Below, one piece after another: positions 1-9,594 of a stretch of 64,000 bases of DNA. The notes under the pieces were generated by a model. It saw only the letters and a program-made list of their open reading frames with translations. It ran no database searches and was not told the origin of the DNA. Position 1 is the stretch's first letter. The number at the start of each line of letters is the position of its first letter. Where the stretch lies: positions 124,001 to 188,000 of the forward strand of contig NZ_FZNO01000006.1 of assembly GCF_900188025.1 (NCBI RefSeq), written 5' to 3'. This DNA is from Blastococcus mobilis. GTDB lineage: Bacteria; Actinomycetota; Actinomycetes; Mycobacteriales; Geodermatophilaceae. The position numbers were made by a program, and so were the translations under genes.

Positions 1-1348
1 GACGCCTCAGCCGACTACGTGGCGGAGCGACTGGAGGCCGCCGGTTACGTCGTGGAGCGCCAGGAGTTCGAGTTCCCGTTCTTCCACCTGGGGGAGAGCT
101 CGTTCAGCCGCGTCGCCCCCAGTGCCCTGACGTACGAGCTGGGCACCGATTACACGCCGATGACCTACACCGGCGCGGGCACCGTCGACGACGGCGCGGT
201 CACCCCGGTGGATCTGAACTCCGGGACCAGCGGGTGCGAGGCCGCCGACTTCGCCGGCTTCCCCGCGGGGACCGTTGCTCTGGTCCAGCGAGGCGGCTGC
301 ACCTTCGGCCTCAAGGCGGCGAACGCCGAGGCGGCGAACGCCGATGCGGCGATCGTCTACAACAACGTGCCGGGTCCGCTCAACGGCACGCTGGGGACGC
401 CCGGAGTGGGTATCCCGGTCATCGGTGTCCCCACGGCTGTCGGTCAGGAGCTGAGCGCCCCCGGCACCACGGTCGACCTCAGCGTCGAGGCCATCAGCGA
501 GGTCCGGAGCACCGAGAACGTCCTCGCCGAGCTCCCTGGCCGCACGTCCGACAACGTCGTGATGGCCGGTGCCCACCGACTCCGTGCTCGCCGGTCCGGG
601 CATCAACGACAACGGCAGCGGCAGCGCCGCGATCCTCGAGGTCGCCGAGAACATCGCGAAGGTGAAGCCGAGCAACACCGTGCGCTTCGCCTGGTGGGGT
701 GCCGAGGAGCTGGGCCTGCTGGGCTCCGCCCACTACGTCAACTCGCTGAGCGCGGAGCAGAAGGAGGACATCGGCCTCTACCTGAACTTCGACATGGTCG
801 GCTCGCCGAACTTCGCGCGGTTCATCTACGACGGCGACCAGTCGGACTTCACGGCGACGGCTCCGGTTCCTGAGGGTTCGGCCCAGATCGAGTACGTGTT
901 CGAGGACTTCTACGAGCAGCGCAAGCTGTTCTACGAGGGCACCGAGTTCAGCGGACGGAGCGACTACCAGGCCTTCATCAACAACGGCATCCCGGCCGGC
1001 GGCCTCTTCACCGGAGCAGAAGGCGTGAAGCAGCCGTACCAGGCGGAGGCCTACGGTGGGACGGCCGGCCAGGCGTACGACCCGAACTACCACCAGGCCG
1101 GGGACACCATCGCCAACCTCGACCTGAGCGCGCTGGACCAGAACTCCGACGCCATCGCGTACTCGGTCCTGACGCTGGCCTACACCACGCAGGCGGTCAA
1201 CGGGGTCGTCGGTCAGCCGGTGCCGGGCGGCACCTACGCCGGGGACCCGGCGAACCGGACCTACCGGCTGAAGTCAGGCGGCCCGGCCGGTGGCGGTGGG
1301 CTGCACCCCGAGCACGACGATCACGACCACGGCGGGGTCGAGTCCTGA
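1..1348 (+). pseudogene. M28 family metallopeptidase, frameshifted, 5' end outside window
   Basis: Zn-dependent aminopeptidase of the M28 family, probably secreted, with a PA domain in the N-terminal half (GGCTFGLKAANAEAANADAA region, about bases 290-370). The reading frame starts upstream of base 1. It runs in frame 1 to the first zinc-ligand motif GAH at 571-576 and then goes out of frame. The rest continues in frame 2 from GAC at 578: DSVLAGPGINDNGSGSA, the GAEELGLLGS glutamates, LNFDMVGS and YHQAGDT, ending in a His/Asp-rich tail and TGA at 1346. Relatives read HLDS at this point, so two bases of the Leu codon appear to be missing at 577. The catalytic residues are otherwise all present, so this is either a recent mutation or a sequence error. 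Confidence 0.85.
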
Positions 1349-1535
1349 CCCTCCAACAGTGACCGACGCGGCGCCGTCCCTCCAGCGGGAGGGGCGGCGC
1401 CGTCGTCGTCGGTGACCCGGGAGGGGGAACCCACGACACGCCGGAACGTTCGCGGGGCCTGGGGCGTTGACCTGACCGAGTGGAGTGCAGCACCGTGAGC
1501 TCCACGGACCGACCAGTCACCTCAGGGAGATGACG

Positions 1536-2351
1536 ATGCCCAGCAGCAACCCGGCCTTCAGTCGGGGCTTCGGCGGCGCCGGAAACGGCCAGCAGTACGC
1601 CGGTTGGGGCGCGCAGCCGCAGCCGCAGTACGGTGCACCCGCCCAGCACGACCCCTACGCCGCTCCGTCGCCGTACGCGGCGACCACTACGCGGTACCTG
1701 ACGATGGACGACGTCGTCGCCAAGACCGGCATCACCTTCCTGGTGACCGTGGCCGCCGCCGCCGCCGTCTGGGCGCTGCCCGGGCAGGCGGCCTGGGGCC
1801 TCGCGCTCCCGGCCGTGCTCGTGGCCTTCGTCCTGGGCCTGGTGATCGCCTTCAAGCAGATCGCCAACCCGGCGGCGACGCTGGCCTACGGCGCGCTGTA
1901 CGGCGTCGCCCTCGGCGCCATCAGCGAGGCCTTCAACACGGTCTACCCGGGCATCGTGATGCAGGCGCTCATCGGCACCTTCGGTGTCTTCGCCGGCATG
2001 CTCGTGGTCTACAAGACCGGTGCCATCCGGGTCACCCCGAAGCTGACCCGGTGGGTCCTGGCGGCCGGGATCGGCGCTTTCGTGCTGATGGTGGTCAACA
2101 TCCTCGCCTCCTGGATCGGTGGCGGCGACGGCCTGGGCCTGCGCTCCGGCGGCCCGCTGGCGATCGGCTTCAGCCTGCTGGTCATCGGTATCGCGGCGTT
2201 CTTCCTGCTGCTGGACTTCGACATGGCCGACGAGGCCATCCGTCGCGGCGCTCCGGCGAAGTTCGCCTGGTACATCGCCTTCGGTCTGCTCGTGACCGTC
2301 ATCTGGCTCTACATCGAGATCTTGCGGCTGCTCAGCTACTTCCGCGAGTAG
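1536..2351 (+). CDS. Bax inhibitor-1/YccA family membrane protein
   Basis: Integral membrane protein of the actinobacterial Bax inhibitor-1 (BaxI_1) family, 271 aa. Members are thought to affect ion (Ca2+) leak and stress survival, but the role in actinobacteria is not settled. The N-terminus is a soluble Pro/Gln/Tyr/Gly-rich stretch of about 45 residues, followed by the TMDDVVAKTG sequence and about seven hydrophobic segments. The frame is open from a GTG at 1485. ATG 1536 is preferred because AGGGAG at 1524-1529 lies 6 nt upstream. It stands alone, with its own hairpins downstream. Confidence 0.85.
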   Translation: MPSSNPAFSRGFGGAGNGQQYAGWGAQPQPQYGAPAQHDPYAAPSPYAATTTRYLTMDDVVAKTGITFLVTVAAAAAVWALPGQAAWGLALPAVLVAFVLGLVIAFKQIANPAATLAYGALYGVALGAISEAFNTVYPGIVMQALIGTFGVFAGMLVVYKTGAIRVTPKLTRWVLAAGIGAFVLMVVNILASWIGGGDGLGLRSGGPLAIGFSLLVIGIAAFFLLLDFDMADEAIRRGAPAKFAWYIAFGLLVTVIWLYIEILRLLSYFRE

Positions 2352-2357
2352 AAGGAC

Positions 2358-2405
2358 CCCCTTCCTCCCCACTCCTCGCAGGCTCGGAGTGGGACCCGGG
2401 AAGGG
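2358..2405 (+). terminator. nested hairpin after the Bax inhibitor-1 gene
   Basis: The outer stem CCCTTCC (2359-2365) pairs with GGAAGGG (2399-2405). The inner stem CCCACTCC (2368-2375) pairs with GGAGTGGG (2386-2393). It starts 6 nt after the stop codon and has no U-tract, as is common for terminators in high-GC actinobacteria. Confidence 0.55.
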
Positions 2406-2430
2406 AGCCGTTCCAGCACCTCACCAGGCG

Positions 2431-2462
2431 AAGGCCCGGTCCCCGTGAGGGGGCCGGGCCTT
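2431..2462. terminator. 14-bp hairpin between convergent genes
   Basis: AAGGCCCGGTCCCC (2431-2444) pairs with 2449-2462 along all 14 positions, with one G-T pair and a GTGA loop. It lies between the convergent Bax-inhibitor and thiolase genes and could stop transcription in both directions. Confidence 0.7.
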
Positions 2463-2474
2463 CTGCCGTCCTTC

Positions 2475-2532
2475 GGCCCCCTGCAGGGCCCCGCCGCGAG
2501 CTTGCGAGTGGTGGGGGGCAGGGGGGCCTCTT

Positions 2533-2535
<3 letters not shown>
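2475..2535. repeat. dispersed palindromic element, copy A
   Basis: GC-rich element with the core CCGCCGCGAGCTTGCGAG. It is nearly the same as 42389-42452 and related to 3833-3898 and (inverted) 50690-50747. Read on the minus strand it begins inside the thiolase stop as TGAAAGAGG, then C-runs and a stem. It probably serves as the terminator of the thiolase gene. Confidence 0.65.
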
Positions 2536-3753
<1,218 letters not shown>

Positions 3754-3832
3754 GGGTCCTCCACGATGAGGCGGGCGCCCGGGCAGGGATGCGCAGGCGA
3801 CGGGTCGACCCCGAAGCTACCCCGGCCCGCAG

Positions 3833-3898
3833 GGCCCGGCCCCGTCCAGGGCGCCGCCCCGAGGTCGCGAGGGGCCGGGAGGGCGGGGTCCTCTTTCA
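3833..3898. repeat. dispersed palindromic element, copy D (divergent)
   Basis: Sits at the 3' end of the SGNH hydrolase gene. It has the same layout as copies A and B: the gene's stop reads TGAAAGAGG on the minus strand, followed by C-rich and G-rich halves that can fold. The core is less conserved than in the other copies. Confidence 0.45.
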
Positions 3899-4918
3899 CG
3901 CGGTGACCGTGGCCTCCGCCTGCTCGGGGGTCGGGATCTCCGGGGGACGGCGACGGCGGAGGAGCGCCCACGGACCGCGGGGCCCGGTGTCGGAACCCCG
4001 GACCTCGGCCGGCTGGACCTCGGTACCGGTCCGGCTGGCCGCGCGGGCCGCCGCCTTCGCCACCGGACGCACGGTGCCGCGCCGGATGGGACGCCGGCCG
4101 CGGTCGGCCGAGGCCGGCCACACCCCCACGGCGTCGGCGACGGAGGGGAGCAGCACGGCCGCGGCCTGCGCGTACCCGTGCGCGCTCGGGTGGAACTCGT
4201 CCACGCTGAACATGCTGTGGTCGGAGGCGAAGGCCGGCCCGAGGACGGAGCCGAGTGAGACCGTGCGCCCACCGGCCTCGACGACGGCGACCGTCTGCGC
4301 CGCGGCCAGCTGCCGGCTCCAGCGCCGGGCCAGCGTGCGCAGCGGCTGGGCGATCGGCCGGATGGTCCCGAGGTCCGGACACGTGCCCACCACGACCTCG
4401 CAGCCGGCCTCGGTCAGCCGCCGCACGGCGTCGGCGAGGTACCGGACCGACACCGACGTGCGGGTGCGGCTGGTGATGTCGTTGGCCCCGATCATGATGA
4501 GGGCGACGTCGGGCTGCTCGGCCAGCGCCTTGTCCACCTGCGCGTCGAGGCTGGCCGACCGTGCGCCGGTGACGGCCAGGCGGACCAGGCGGACGGGTCG
4601 CTCGGCGAGCTCGGTGAGCGCCGCCGCGATCAGCGCGCCGGGCGTCTCGCTGGAGCGCTCGACGCCCAGGCCGACCGCGGAGGAGTCGCCCAGGACGGCG
4701 AAGACGAGCGGCTTCGCCTCGCCCCTTCTCGAGGGCCGTCCGTAGACGCCGTTGCCGGAGGGCGGGTCGTCCTTCGTGCTGCGGGACTCGATGTTGCGGC
4801 GGGCGGCCCGGGCCTCCTCGCGGAGCAGGGCGACCAGCGCGGCGCCGCCCAGGGCGACGCTGCCACCGCCGTAAGCAGTGGCGGCGGCCAGCCGTCGCGC
4901 CGTCGCAGTCCGCGTCAC
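3896..4918 (-). CDS. SGNH/GDSL-type hydrolase
   Basis: Predicted esterase or lipase-like hydrolase of 340 aa. Block I GDSS puts the nucleophile at Ser79, block III is GAND (144-147), and block V DEFHPS gives Asp240 and His243. A hydrophobic stretch at about residues 14-33, just after a basic start, looks like a signal anchor, so the enzyme probably acts at or outside the membrane. The C-terminal 70 residues are basic and Pro-rich, beyond the catalytic domain. Start GTG 4918 has GGAGG directly upstream. It is transcribed away from the DUF2252 gene. The substrate is unknown. Confidence 0.88.
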   Translation of the reverse strand: MTRTATARRLAAATAYGGGSVALGGAALVALLREEARAARRNIESRSTKDDPPSGNGVYGRPSRRGEAKPLVFAVLGDSSAVGLGVERSSETPGALIAAALTELAERPVRLVRLAVTGARSASLDAQVDKALAEQPDVALIMIGANDITSRTRTSVSVRYLADAVRRLTEAGCEVVVGTCPDLGTIRPIAQPLRTLARRWSRQLAAAQTVAVVEAGGRTVSLGSVLGPAFASDHSMFSVDEFHPSAHGYAQAAAVLLPSVADAVGVWPASADRGRRPIRRGTVRPVAKAAARAASRTGTEVQPAEVRGSDTGPRGPWALLRRRRPPEIPTPEQAEATVTA

Positions 4919-4981
4919 GGTGCCTCCGCTCTGGTGCTCCTCGCCGTTCCTTCCTGTTACGCAGGTTATCGACCCTCTACC

Positions 4982-6364
4982 GTGCCTCCTGTGGCCCTAT
5001 CACCCCCAGGTGCGACCCAACCCACAGTGGCCGACGAGCGCGCACGACTGATCGTCGACGTCCTGGTCGACGCCTTCTCCGACCTCATGGCCGCCGACGC
5101 CGACGCCTTCCGCACGAAGTTCCGCAAGATGGCCGCCGATCCCTTCGCCTTCTACCGGGGTAGCGCCTGTCTGTTCTACGCCGACATGGCGACGACGGAG
5201 GATCGCTGGTGTGACGAGCGCACGTCCCGGGTGTGGATCCACGGTGACCTGCACGCGGAGAACTTCGGCACCTACATGGACGCCACGGGACGCATCGTCT
5301 TCGACGTCAACGACTTCGACGAGGCCTACCTCGGACACGTGAGCTGGGACCTGCGCCGGTTCGCCGCCAGCTTCGCGCTGATGTCCTGGCGCAAGGCATT
5401 CTCCGACGACGTCATCGCCGAGCTGATCGGGGTCTACCTGGGCGCCTGGCTGGACCAGGTCGAGGCGTTCGGAAGGTCCGACGCCGACCGGGACTTCGCG
5501 CTCACCGTGCACAACACCGAGGGGGCGGTGCGCGAGCTGATCCAGGAGACGGCCACCCGTACCCGGCTGGGACTGCTCGACCGGATGACCGTCGTGGAGC
5601 GCTACGAGCGGCGCTTCGCCGATCGGGCGCGCAACCGTCGGCTGGAGGAGCCCGAGCGGGACGAGGTGCTCGAGGCCCTGGAGCGGTACAAGGCCACGCT
5701 GCCCCCGCGGCCGTGGCGGCGCGAGGTCGCCTACGAGGTCAAGGACCTGATCGGCACGGGAGGCTTCGGGATCGGCAGCGCGGGGCTGCCCGCGTACAAC
5801 GTGCTCCTCGAGGGCTACGACCAGGCGCTGGAGAACGACGTCGTCCTGTCGGTCAAGCAGGGGAACGTGCCGGCGCCCAGTCGGATCGTCACCGACCCCG
5901 GGATCCGCGAGTACTTCCACCACGAGGGACACCGGACGGCGACCAGCCAGCGGGCGCTGCAGTCGCACGCCTCCCAGTTCCTCGGCCACACCGAGATCCG
6001 GGGCACCGGCTTCGTCGTCGCGGAGCTGTCGCCCTACGAGCTGGACCTCGACTGGGACGACCTCACCGAGCCCGCCGACATCCGGCCGGTCCTGGAGCAG
6101 CTGGGCCGGGCGACGGCGAAGCTGCACTGCGTGGGGGACGCCGACAGCGACCATGCGCTCGTGCCGTTCCAGACGGAGGAGGCGGTCCTGGCGATGATCG
6201 GCGGCCGCCGCGAGGAGTTCGTCGACGACCTCGTCGAGTTCGCGCACTCCTACGCGCGCCGCACCCAGGACGACTTCCGGCTGTTCGTCGACGCCTTCCG
6301 GGCCGGCGCGATCCCGGGGATCAGCTCGAGCGGCTCCGAACCGTTGGCCCCGGCGGACCGGTGA
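4982..6364 (+). CDS. DUF2252 family protein (kinase-like fold)
   Basis: DUF2252 protein of about 460 aa. The motifs HGDLHAENFG and FDVNDFDEA look like the catalytic loop and metal-binding segment of aminoglycoside-phosphotransferase-like kinases, so a small-molecule phosphotransferase is plausible. No substrate is known. The frame is open from GTG 4934, but residues before 4982 (Pro/Ser-rich) look unlike the family. GTG 4982, 4991 and 5027 are all possible and none has a clear SD. The gene diverges from the SGNH hydrolase across a short shared promoter region. Confidence 0.82.
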   Translation: MPPVALSPPGATQPTVADERARLIVDVLVDAFSDLMAADADAFRTKFRKMAADPFAFYRGSACLFYADMATTEDRWCDERTSRVWIHGDLHAENFGTYMDATGRIVFDVNDFDEAYLGHVSWDLRRFAASFALMSWRKAFSDDVIAELIGVYLGAWLDQVEAFGRSDADRDFALTVHNTEGAVRELIQETATRTRLGLLDRMTVVERYERRFADRARNRRLEEPERDEVLEALERYKATLPPRPWRREVAYEVKDLIGTGGFGIGSAGLPAYNVLLEGYDQALENDVVLSVKQGNVPAPSRIVTDPGIREYFHHEGHRTATSQRALQSHASQFLGHTEIRGTGFVVAELSPYELDLDWDDLTEPADIRPVLEQLGRATAKLHCVGDADSDHALVPFQTEEAVLAMIGGRREEFVDDLVEFAHSYARRTQDDFRLFVDAFRAGAIPGISSSGSEPLAPADR

Positions 6365-6401
6365 CACGGGTTGCCGGTGGCCGGTGGTGCGGTGACCGGC
6401 G

Positions 6402-7012
6402 TCAGCCCTCCTGGGGGAGATAGCGGGCCAGGGCCGCCGCGAGATCGGCCGGCTGCCAGCCGTGCCCACTGCCGGGGACCTCGGCCCGTTCGGCCGAGGC
6501 GAGGGACTCCACGATGGAGTCGGCCGCTTCGGCGAAGAACGGGACGGCCGACGTCCCGAGCAGGACCACGGTCGGTGCGGTGATCGCGGACCAGAGCTGC
6601 TTCCGCGGCGCCGACTGCGTCCAGGTCAGGGCCTCGGCGTCCGCCTCGACGGTCGGCGCCATCCGCTCGAACAGCGGCCACTGCGGTCCGGTGCGCATGG
6701 CCTCGAACCACTCCGGCGGCATGCCCGCCATGAACAGCCGCAGCGTGCCCTCGCGGTCCCCGGCAGCCACACGTTCGCGGATACCTCACCGGCCAGCCCG
6801 AACGGAGGTTCGCCGCTGCTCTCGCCACGCCCGGGGCGGTCGTAGTGGACGACGTCGAAGCCGCGGCCGGCCAGTTCGGTCGTCAGTGCCCGGGTGCCGG
6901 GGTCGACGGCGCGGAACTGTCCCGCACCCCCGACGAGGATCAGCGGCTGACCGCTGCCTTCCCGGTCGTAGCCGACCCGGACACCGTCCCCGGTCTCCAC
7001 GTAGTGCGTCAT
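6402..7012 (-). pseudogene. alpha/beta hydrolase with internal deletion and frame change
   Basis: The first part (from ATG 7012) reads as a normal alpha/beta-hydrolase N-terminus: oxyanion-loop region LILVGGAGQ and YDRPGRGESS. At about 6786-6795 it goes out of frame. A second frame then carries a normal C-terminal half, including PTVVLLGTSA and the catalytic-His region PGSGHGWQPADL, ending at TGA 6402. The GxSxG nucleophile segment and cap expected between them (about 70-80 residues) are absent in every frame. A deletion whose length is not a multiple of three explains both facts. The product cannot be an active hydrolase. Confidence 0.75.
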
Positions 7013-7042
7013 GCAGGTGCAGACCAGGGACGGCGGTCGAAC

Positions 7043-7504
7043 TCAGCGCTCGGCCGGCGCGAGGACCATCCCGACGTGCGGGCCGATGCCCGGCTTGTCG
7101 AAGGGCTCGCGGACCACCGTGAAACCCAGCCGCTCGTAGAAGCCGGCGGCCGTCACACGGGCGTCGCACCACACCAGATCCCCACCGCGCTCCACCACCG
7201 CGGCCACGGCGGCCGCCACGAGGGCCCGGCCCGCGCCGCTGCCCCGCACCTCGGGGTCGGTGGCCATGCCGCGCAGCTGCCACGGGGCAGCGGGGTCGGC
7301 ACGCCAGGGACAGGGCGCGGGGGAGAGGCGGACCACCCCGACCACCCGGCCGGCCGCGTCCCGCGCGGCGAGGTGGACCGTTCCGGGGTCCTCGTCGCCG
7401 GGCCAGACCACGTCGCCGCCGCCGGGGCGCAGGACCGCCCGGCGCAGGTCGTACGTGACCTCGGGGGCCACCTCGTCGACGGTCACGGCGATCGGTGCTG
7501 TCAC
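7043..7504 (-). CDS. GNAT family N-acetyltransferase
   Basis: GNAT-fold acetyltransferase of 153 aa. The acetyl-CoA binding motif A is DPEVRGSGAGRAL. It is followed by a C-terminal segment typical of single-domain GNATs (AAGFYERLGFTVV). The acceptor is unknown. GTG 7504 is taken as start, with GGAAGA about 8 nt upstream. The frame stays open for a long way upstream, but that part is antisense-like and lies inside the VWA gene. It begins 26 nt after the VWA stop and may be co-transcribed with it. Confidence 0.85.
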   Translation of the reverse strand: MTAPIAVTVDEVAPEVTYDLRRAVLRPGGGDVVWPGDEDPGTVHLAARDAAGRVVGVVRLSPAPCPWRADPAAPWQLRGMATDPEVRGSGAGRALVAAAVAAVVERGGDLVWCDARVTAAGFYERLGFTVVREPFDKPGIGPHVGMVLAPAER

Positions 7505-7530
7505 AGGCTCAGTCTTCCGGTGGGCCTCTT

Positions 7531-9516
7531 TCAGCGTGCCCGACGGCCTCGTCGCGTCCTGAGGTAGTCGGCGACCACGTACTCGCCGAGTCGTTCGGCG
7601 TCGGGCTGGAACACCCGGCCGCCGGCGCGCTGGGTGAGGTCGTGCACGAAGTGGATGAGGGCCGGGTCCGGGTCGAGGGCGAAGACGTTCACGGTCGCTC
7701 CCGTCCGGGCGACGCGCTCGACCTCGGCGACCGTGCGGGCGATCGTCTCGGGCATCGGCGGCCAGCAGAAGAACGGCGTGCCGTCGTCCTCCAGGTGTGC
7801 GGTGGGCTCCCCGTCGGTCACCACCAGGACCACCGGCTCGGCGTCCCGGTGGTGGGCGAGGAACCGCCGCGCCAGCATCAGCCCGTGCTGCAGGTTGGTG
7901 CCCTGGAGGGTGTCCACCGACAGCTCGGCGAGGGTCTCCGGCCGCAGCACCTGGGCCGTGGAGGAGAACCCGATGATCTGGATGGCGTCCTGCGGGAAGC
8001 GGGTGGTCACCAGCGAGTGCAGGGCCATCGCGGTGGACTTCGCCGCACCCCACGTGCCGCGCAGCGCCATCGAGTAGGAGAGGTCGACCAGGAGAGCCAC
8101 CGCGGCGCCGGCGCGCCGCTCCGTCTCGACCACCTCGAAGTCCTCGACGGCGATGCGGACCCGGCGCTGGTGCTCCGACCGGGGCTCCCCGGCCGTCCGG
8201 AGGACGGCATTGCGCACGGTGCGGACGACGTCGAGGGGCTGTTCGTCGCCGAAGCGCCACTCCCGCGAGCCGCCGGTGAGCTCACCAGCGGCTCCGGCGT
8301 CGGCGACGTCGTGCTCCCCGCGCCCCGTGGCGTCCAGCGTGGCGAACACCCGGCGCAGGGCGGTGGCGCCCAGCCGGCGGACGGCCTTGGGGGAGAGCTC
8401 CAACTTGCCGTCGGACCGGTTGAGGAAGCCCTGCCGCTCCAGCTCGCGCTCCAGCTGCCGGAGCGCGGCGAGGTCGTCGACGGCCGGCCGGCCGAGCGCC
8501 CGCTCCAGCAGCTCCTCGTCGATGTCGGCGAGCGAGGCGCCGGCGTAGCCCTGGGAGAGCTGGCTGGACAGCGCCTCCAGGTCGGCGAGCTCGGCGACCG
8601 CGCTGGTGGCGTCGCCCATGCCGAGGGCCTGCTCCCCGTCGGGCACCTGGCCGCGCTGTCCCCACGGCAGGTCCGGCCGGGCCTGGCGGAGGGCGTCGGA
8701 GAGGTGGGCCATCTCGCTGGCCAGGCCCATGTCGGACATCGTCTGCGCCATCAGCTCCGACAGCTCGGCGCGCTGGTCGGGGGTGAGGCCGGCCATCATG
8801 CGTTCCTGCGCCGCGGCCCGGCGCGCCAGGGAGTCGATGAGTTCCTCGATCGACTGCGGGTCGTCGGGGAAGAACTGGCCGTGCTTGTCCATGAAGTCGC
8901 GGAACCGCTCGTCGGTGTCCTCGCCCCGGTTGTGCGCATCGATCAGCTGCGACAGGTCGGCCACCATGTCCTTGACCGCCTGCATGTCCTGCTCGGTGGC
9001 GTTCTCCAGGGCCTGCTTCATCGAGGCGAAGGAGCTGTCGAGCACCTCCCGGCGCAGCAGGTCCTGGATCTGCTCGTAGGCCTGGCGGCCCTCGTCGGAG
9101 CGCCACGGGTAGTCCTTGAGCGCTCGGACGGCCCCGGCGGTGTCGTCCGGCAGCGCGTCGAGCTCGGCCTCGGCCAGCCGTGCGGCGTCGTCCGGGTCGG
9201 GGAACAGCTCCCGCCGCTCGGCGGTCAGCGCCTTGTCGAGCAGTTGCCGGACCTCCTGCAGCGTGCCGTCCATCCGACCGGCCGTGCGTGCCCTGCGGAG
9301 CCGCTCGCGGACCGAGCGGCGCAGCTCGTCCAGGCCCCGCCGTCCCTCCGTGCCGCGGCGCAGCAACTCGCGGAGCGCTTCCCGCACGCCGCTGCCGCCG
9401 AGGACGGAGTCGCCGATCTCGTCGACGGCGTTGCCCAGGTCGTACGGCGGCGCCAGCGGATCCGGACCACCGCGCCAGCGGCCGTAGCGGTAGCCCCGAC
9501 CGCGGCGACTCGTCAC
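7531..9516 (-). CDS. VWA domain-containing protein, partner of MoxR-like ATPase
   Basis: Protein of 661 aa. The first 440 residues are Arg/Glu/Leu-rich, largely helical and of unknown fold. The C-terminal 200 residues form a von Willebrand A domain with a MIDAS site: DLSYS at 478-482 and Asp568 in VTDGEP. No signal peptide or membrane segment is visible, so it should be cytoplasmic. It lies 78 nt after the AAA+ gene at 9595. MoxR/VWA pairs act as chaperone-like or metal-insertion machines, as in Mg-chelatase BchI/BchD and RavA/ViaA. The client here is unknown. Confidence 0.88.
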   Translation of the reverse strand: MTSRRGRGYRYGRWRGGPDPLAPPYDLGNAVDEIGDSVLGGSGVREALRELLRRGTEGRRGLDELRRSVRERLRRARTAGRMDGTLQEVRQLLDKALTAERRELFPDPDDAARLAEAELDALPDDTAGAVRALKDYPWRSDEGRQAYEQIQDLLRREVLDSSFASMKQALENATEQDMQAVKDMVADLSQLIDAHNRGEDTDERFRDFMDKHGQFFPDDPQSIEELIDSLARRAAAQERMMAGLTPDQRAELSELMAQTMSDMGLASEMAHLSDALRQARPDLPWGQRGQVPDGEQALGMGDATSAVAELADLEALSSQLSQGYAGASLADIDEELLERALGRPAVDDLAALRQLERELERQGFLNRSDGKLELSPKAVRRLGATALRRVFATLDATGRGEHDVADAGAAGELTGGSREWRFGDEQPLDVVRTVRNAVLRTAGEPRSEHQRRVRIAVEDFEVVETERRAGAAVALLVDLSYSMALRGTWGAAKSTAMALHSLVTTRFPQDAIQIIGFSSTAQVLRPETLAELSVDTLQGTNLQHGLMLARRFLAHHRDAEPVVLVVTDGEPTAHLEDDGTPFFCWPPMPETIARTVAEVERVARTGATVNVFALDPDPALIHFVHDLTQRAGGRVFQPDAERLGEYVVADYLRTRRGRRAR

Positions 9517-9594
9517 GCTTCCTCCTCGCTGACGCCCGTCGCCCCCGTGCCGCCAGGGACTCCGCCCCTCGGTGGACTCGCGGGCTCGTTCACC

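Noticed and set aside
7523-7533. TGAAAGAGG at the VWA stop, as in the palindromic element family
   Set aside because: No palindrome follows, and the GNAT gene begins 26 nt later, so the match is by chance.
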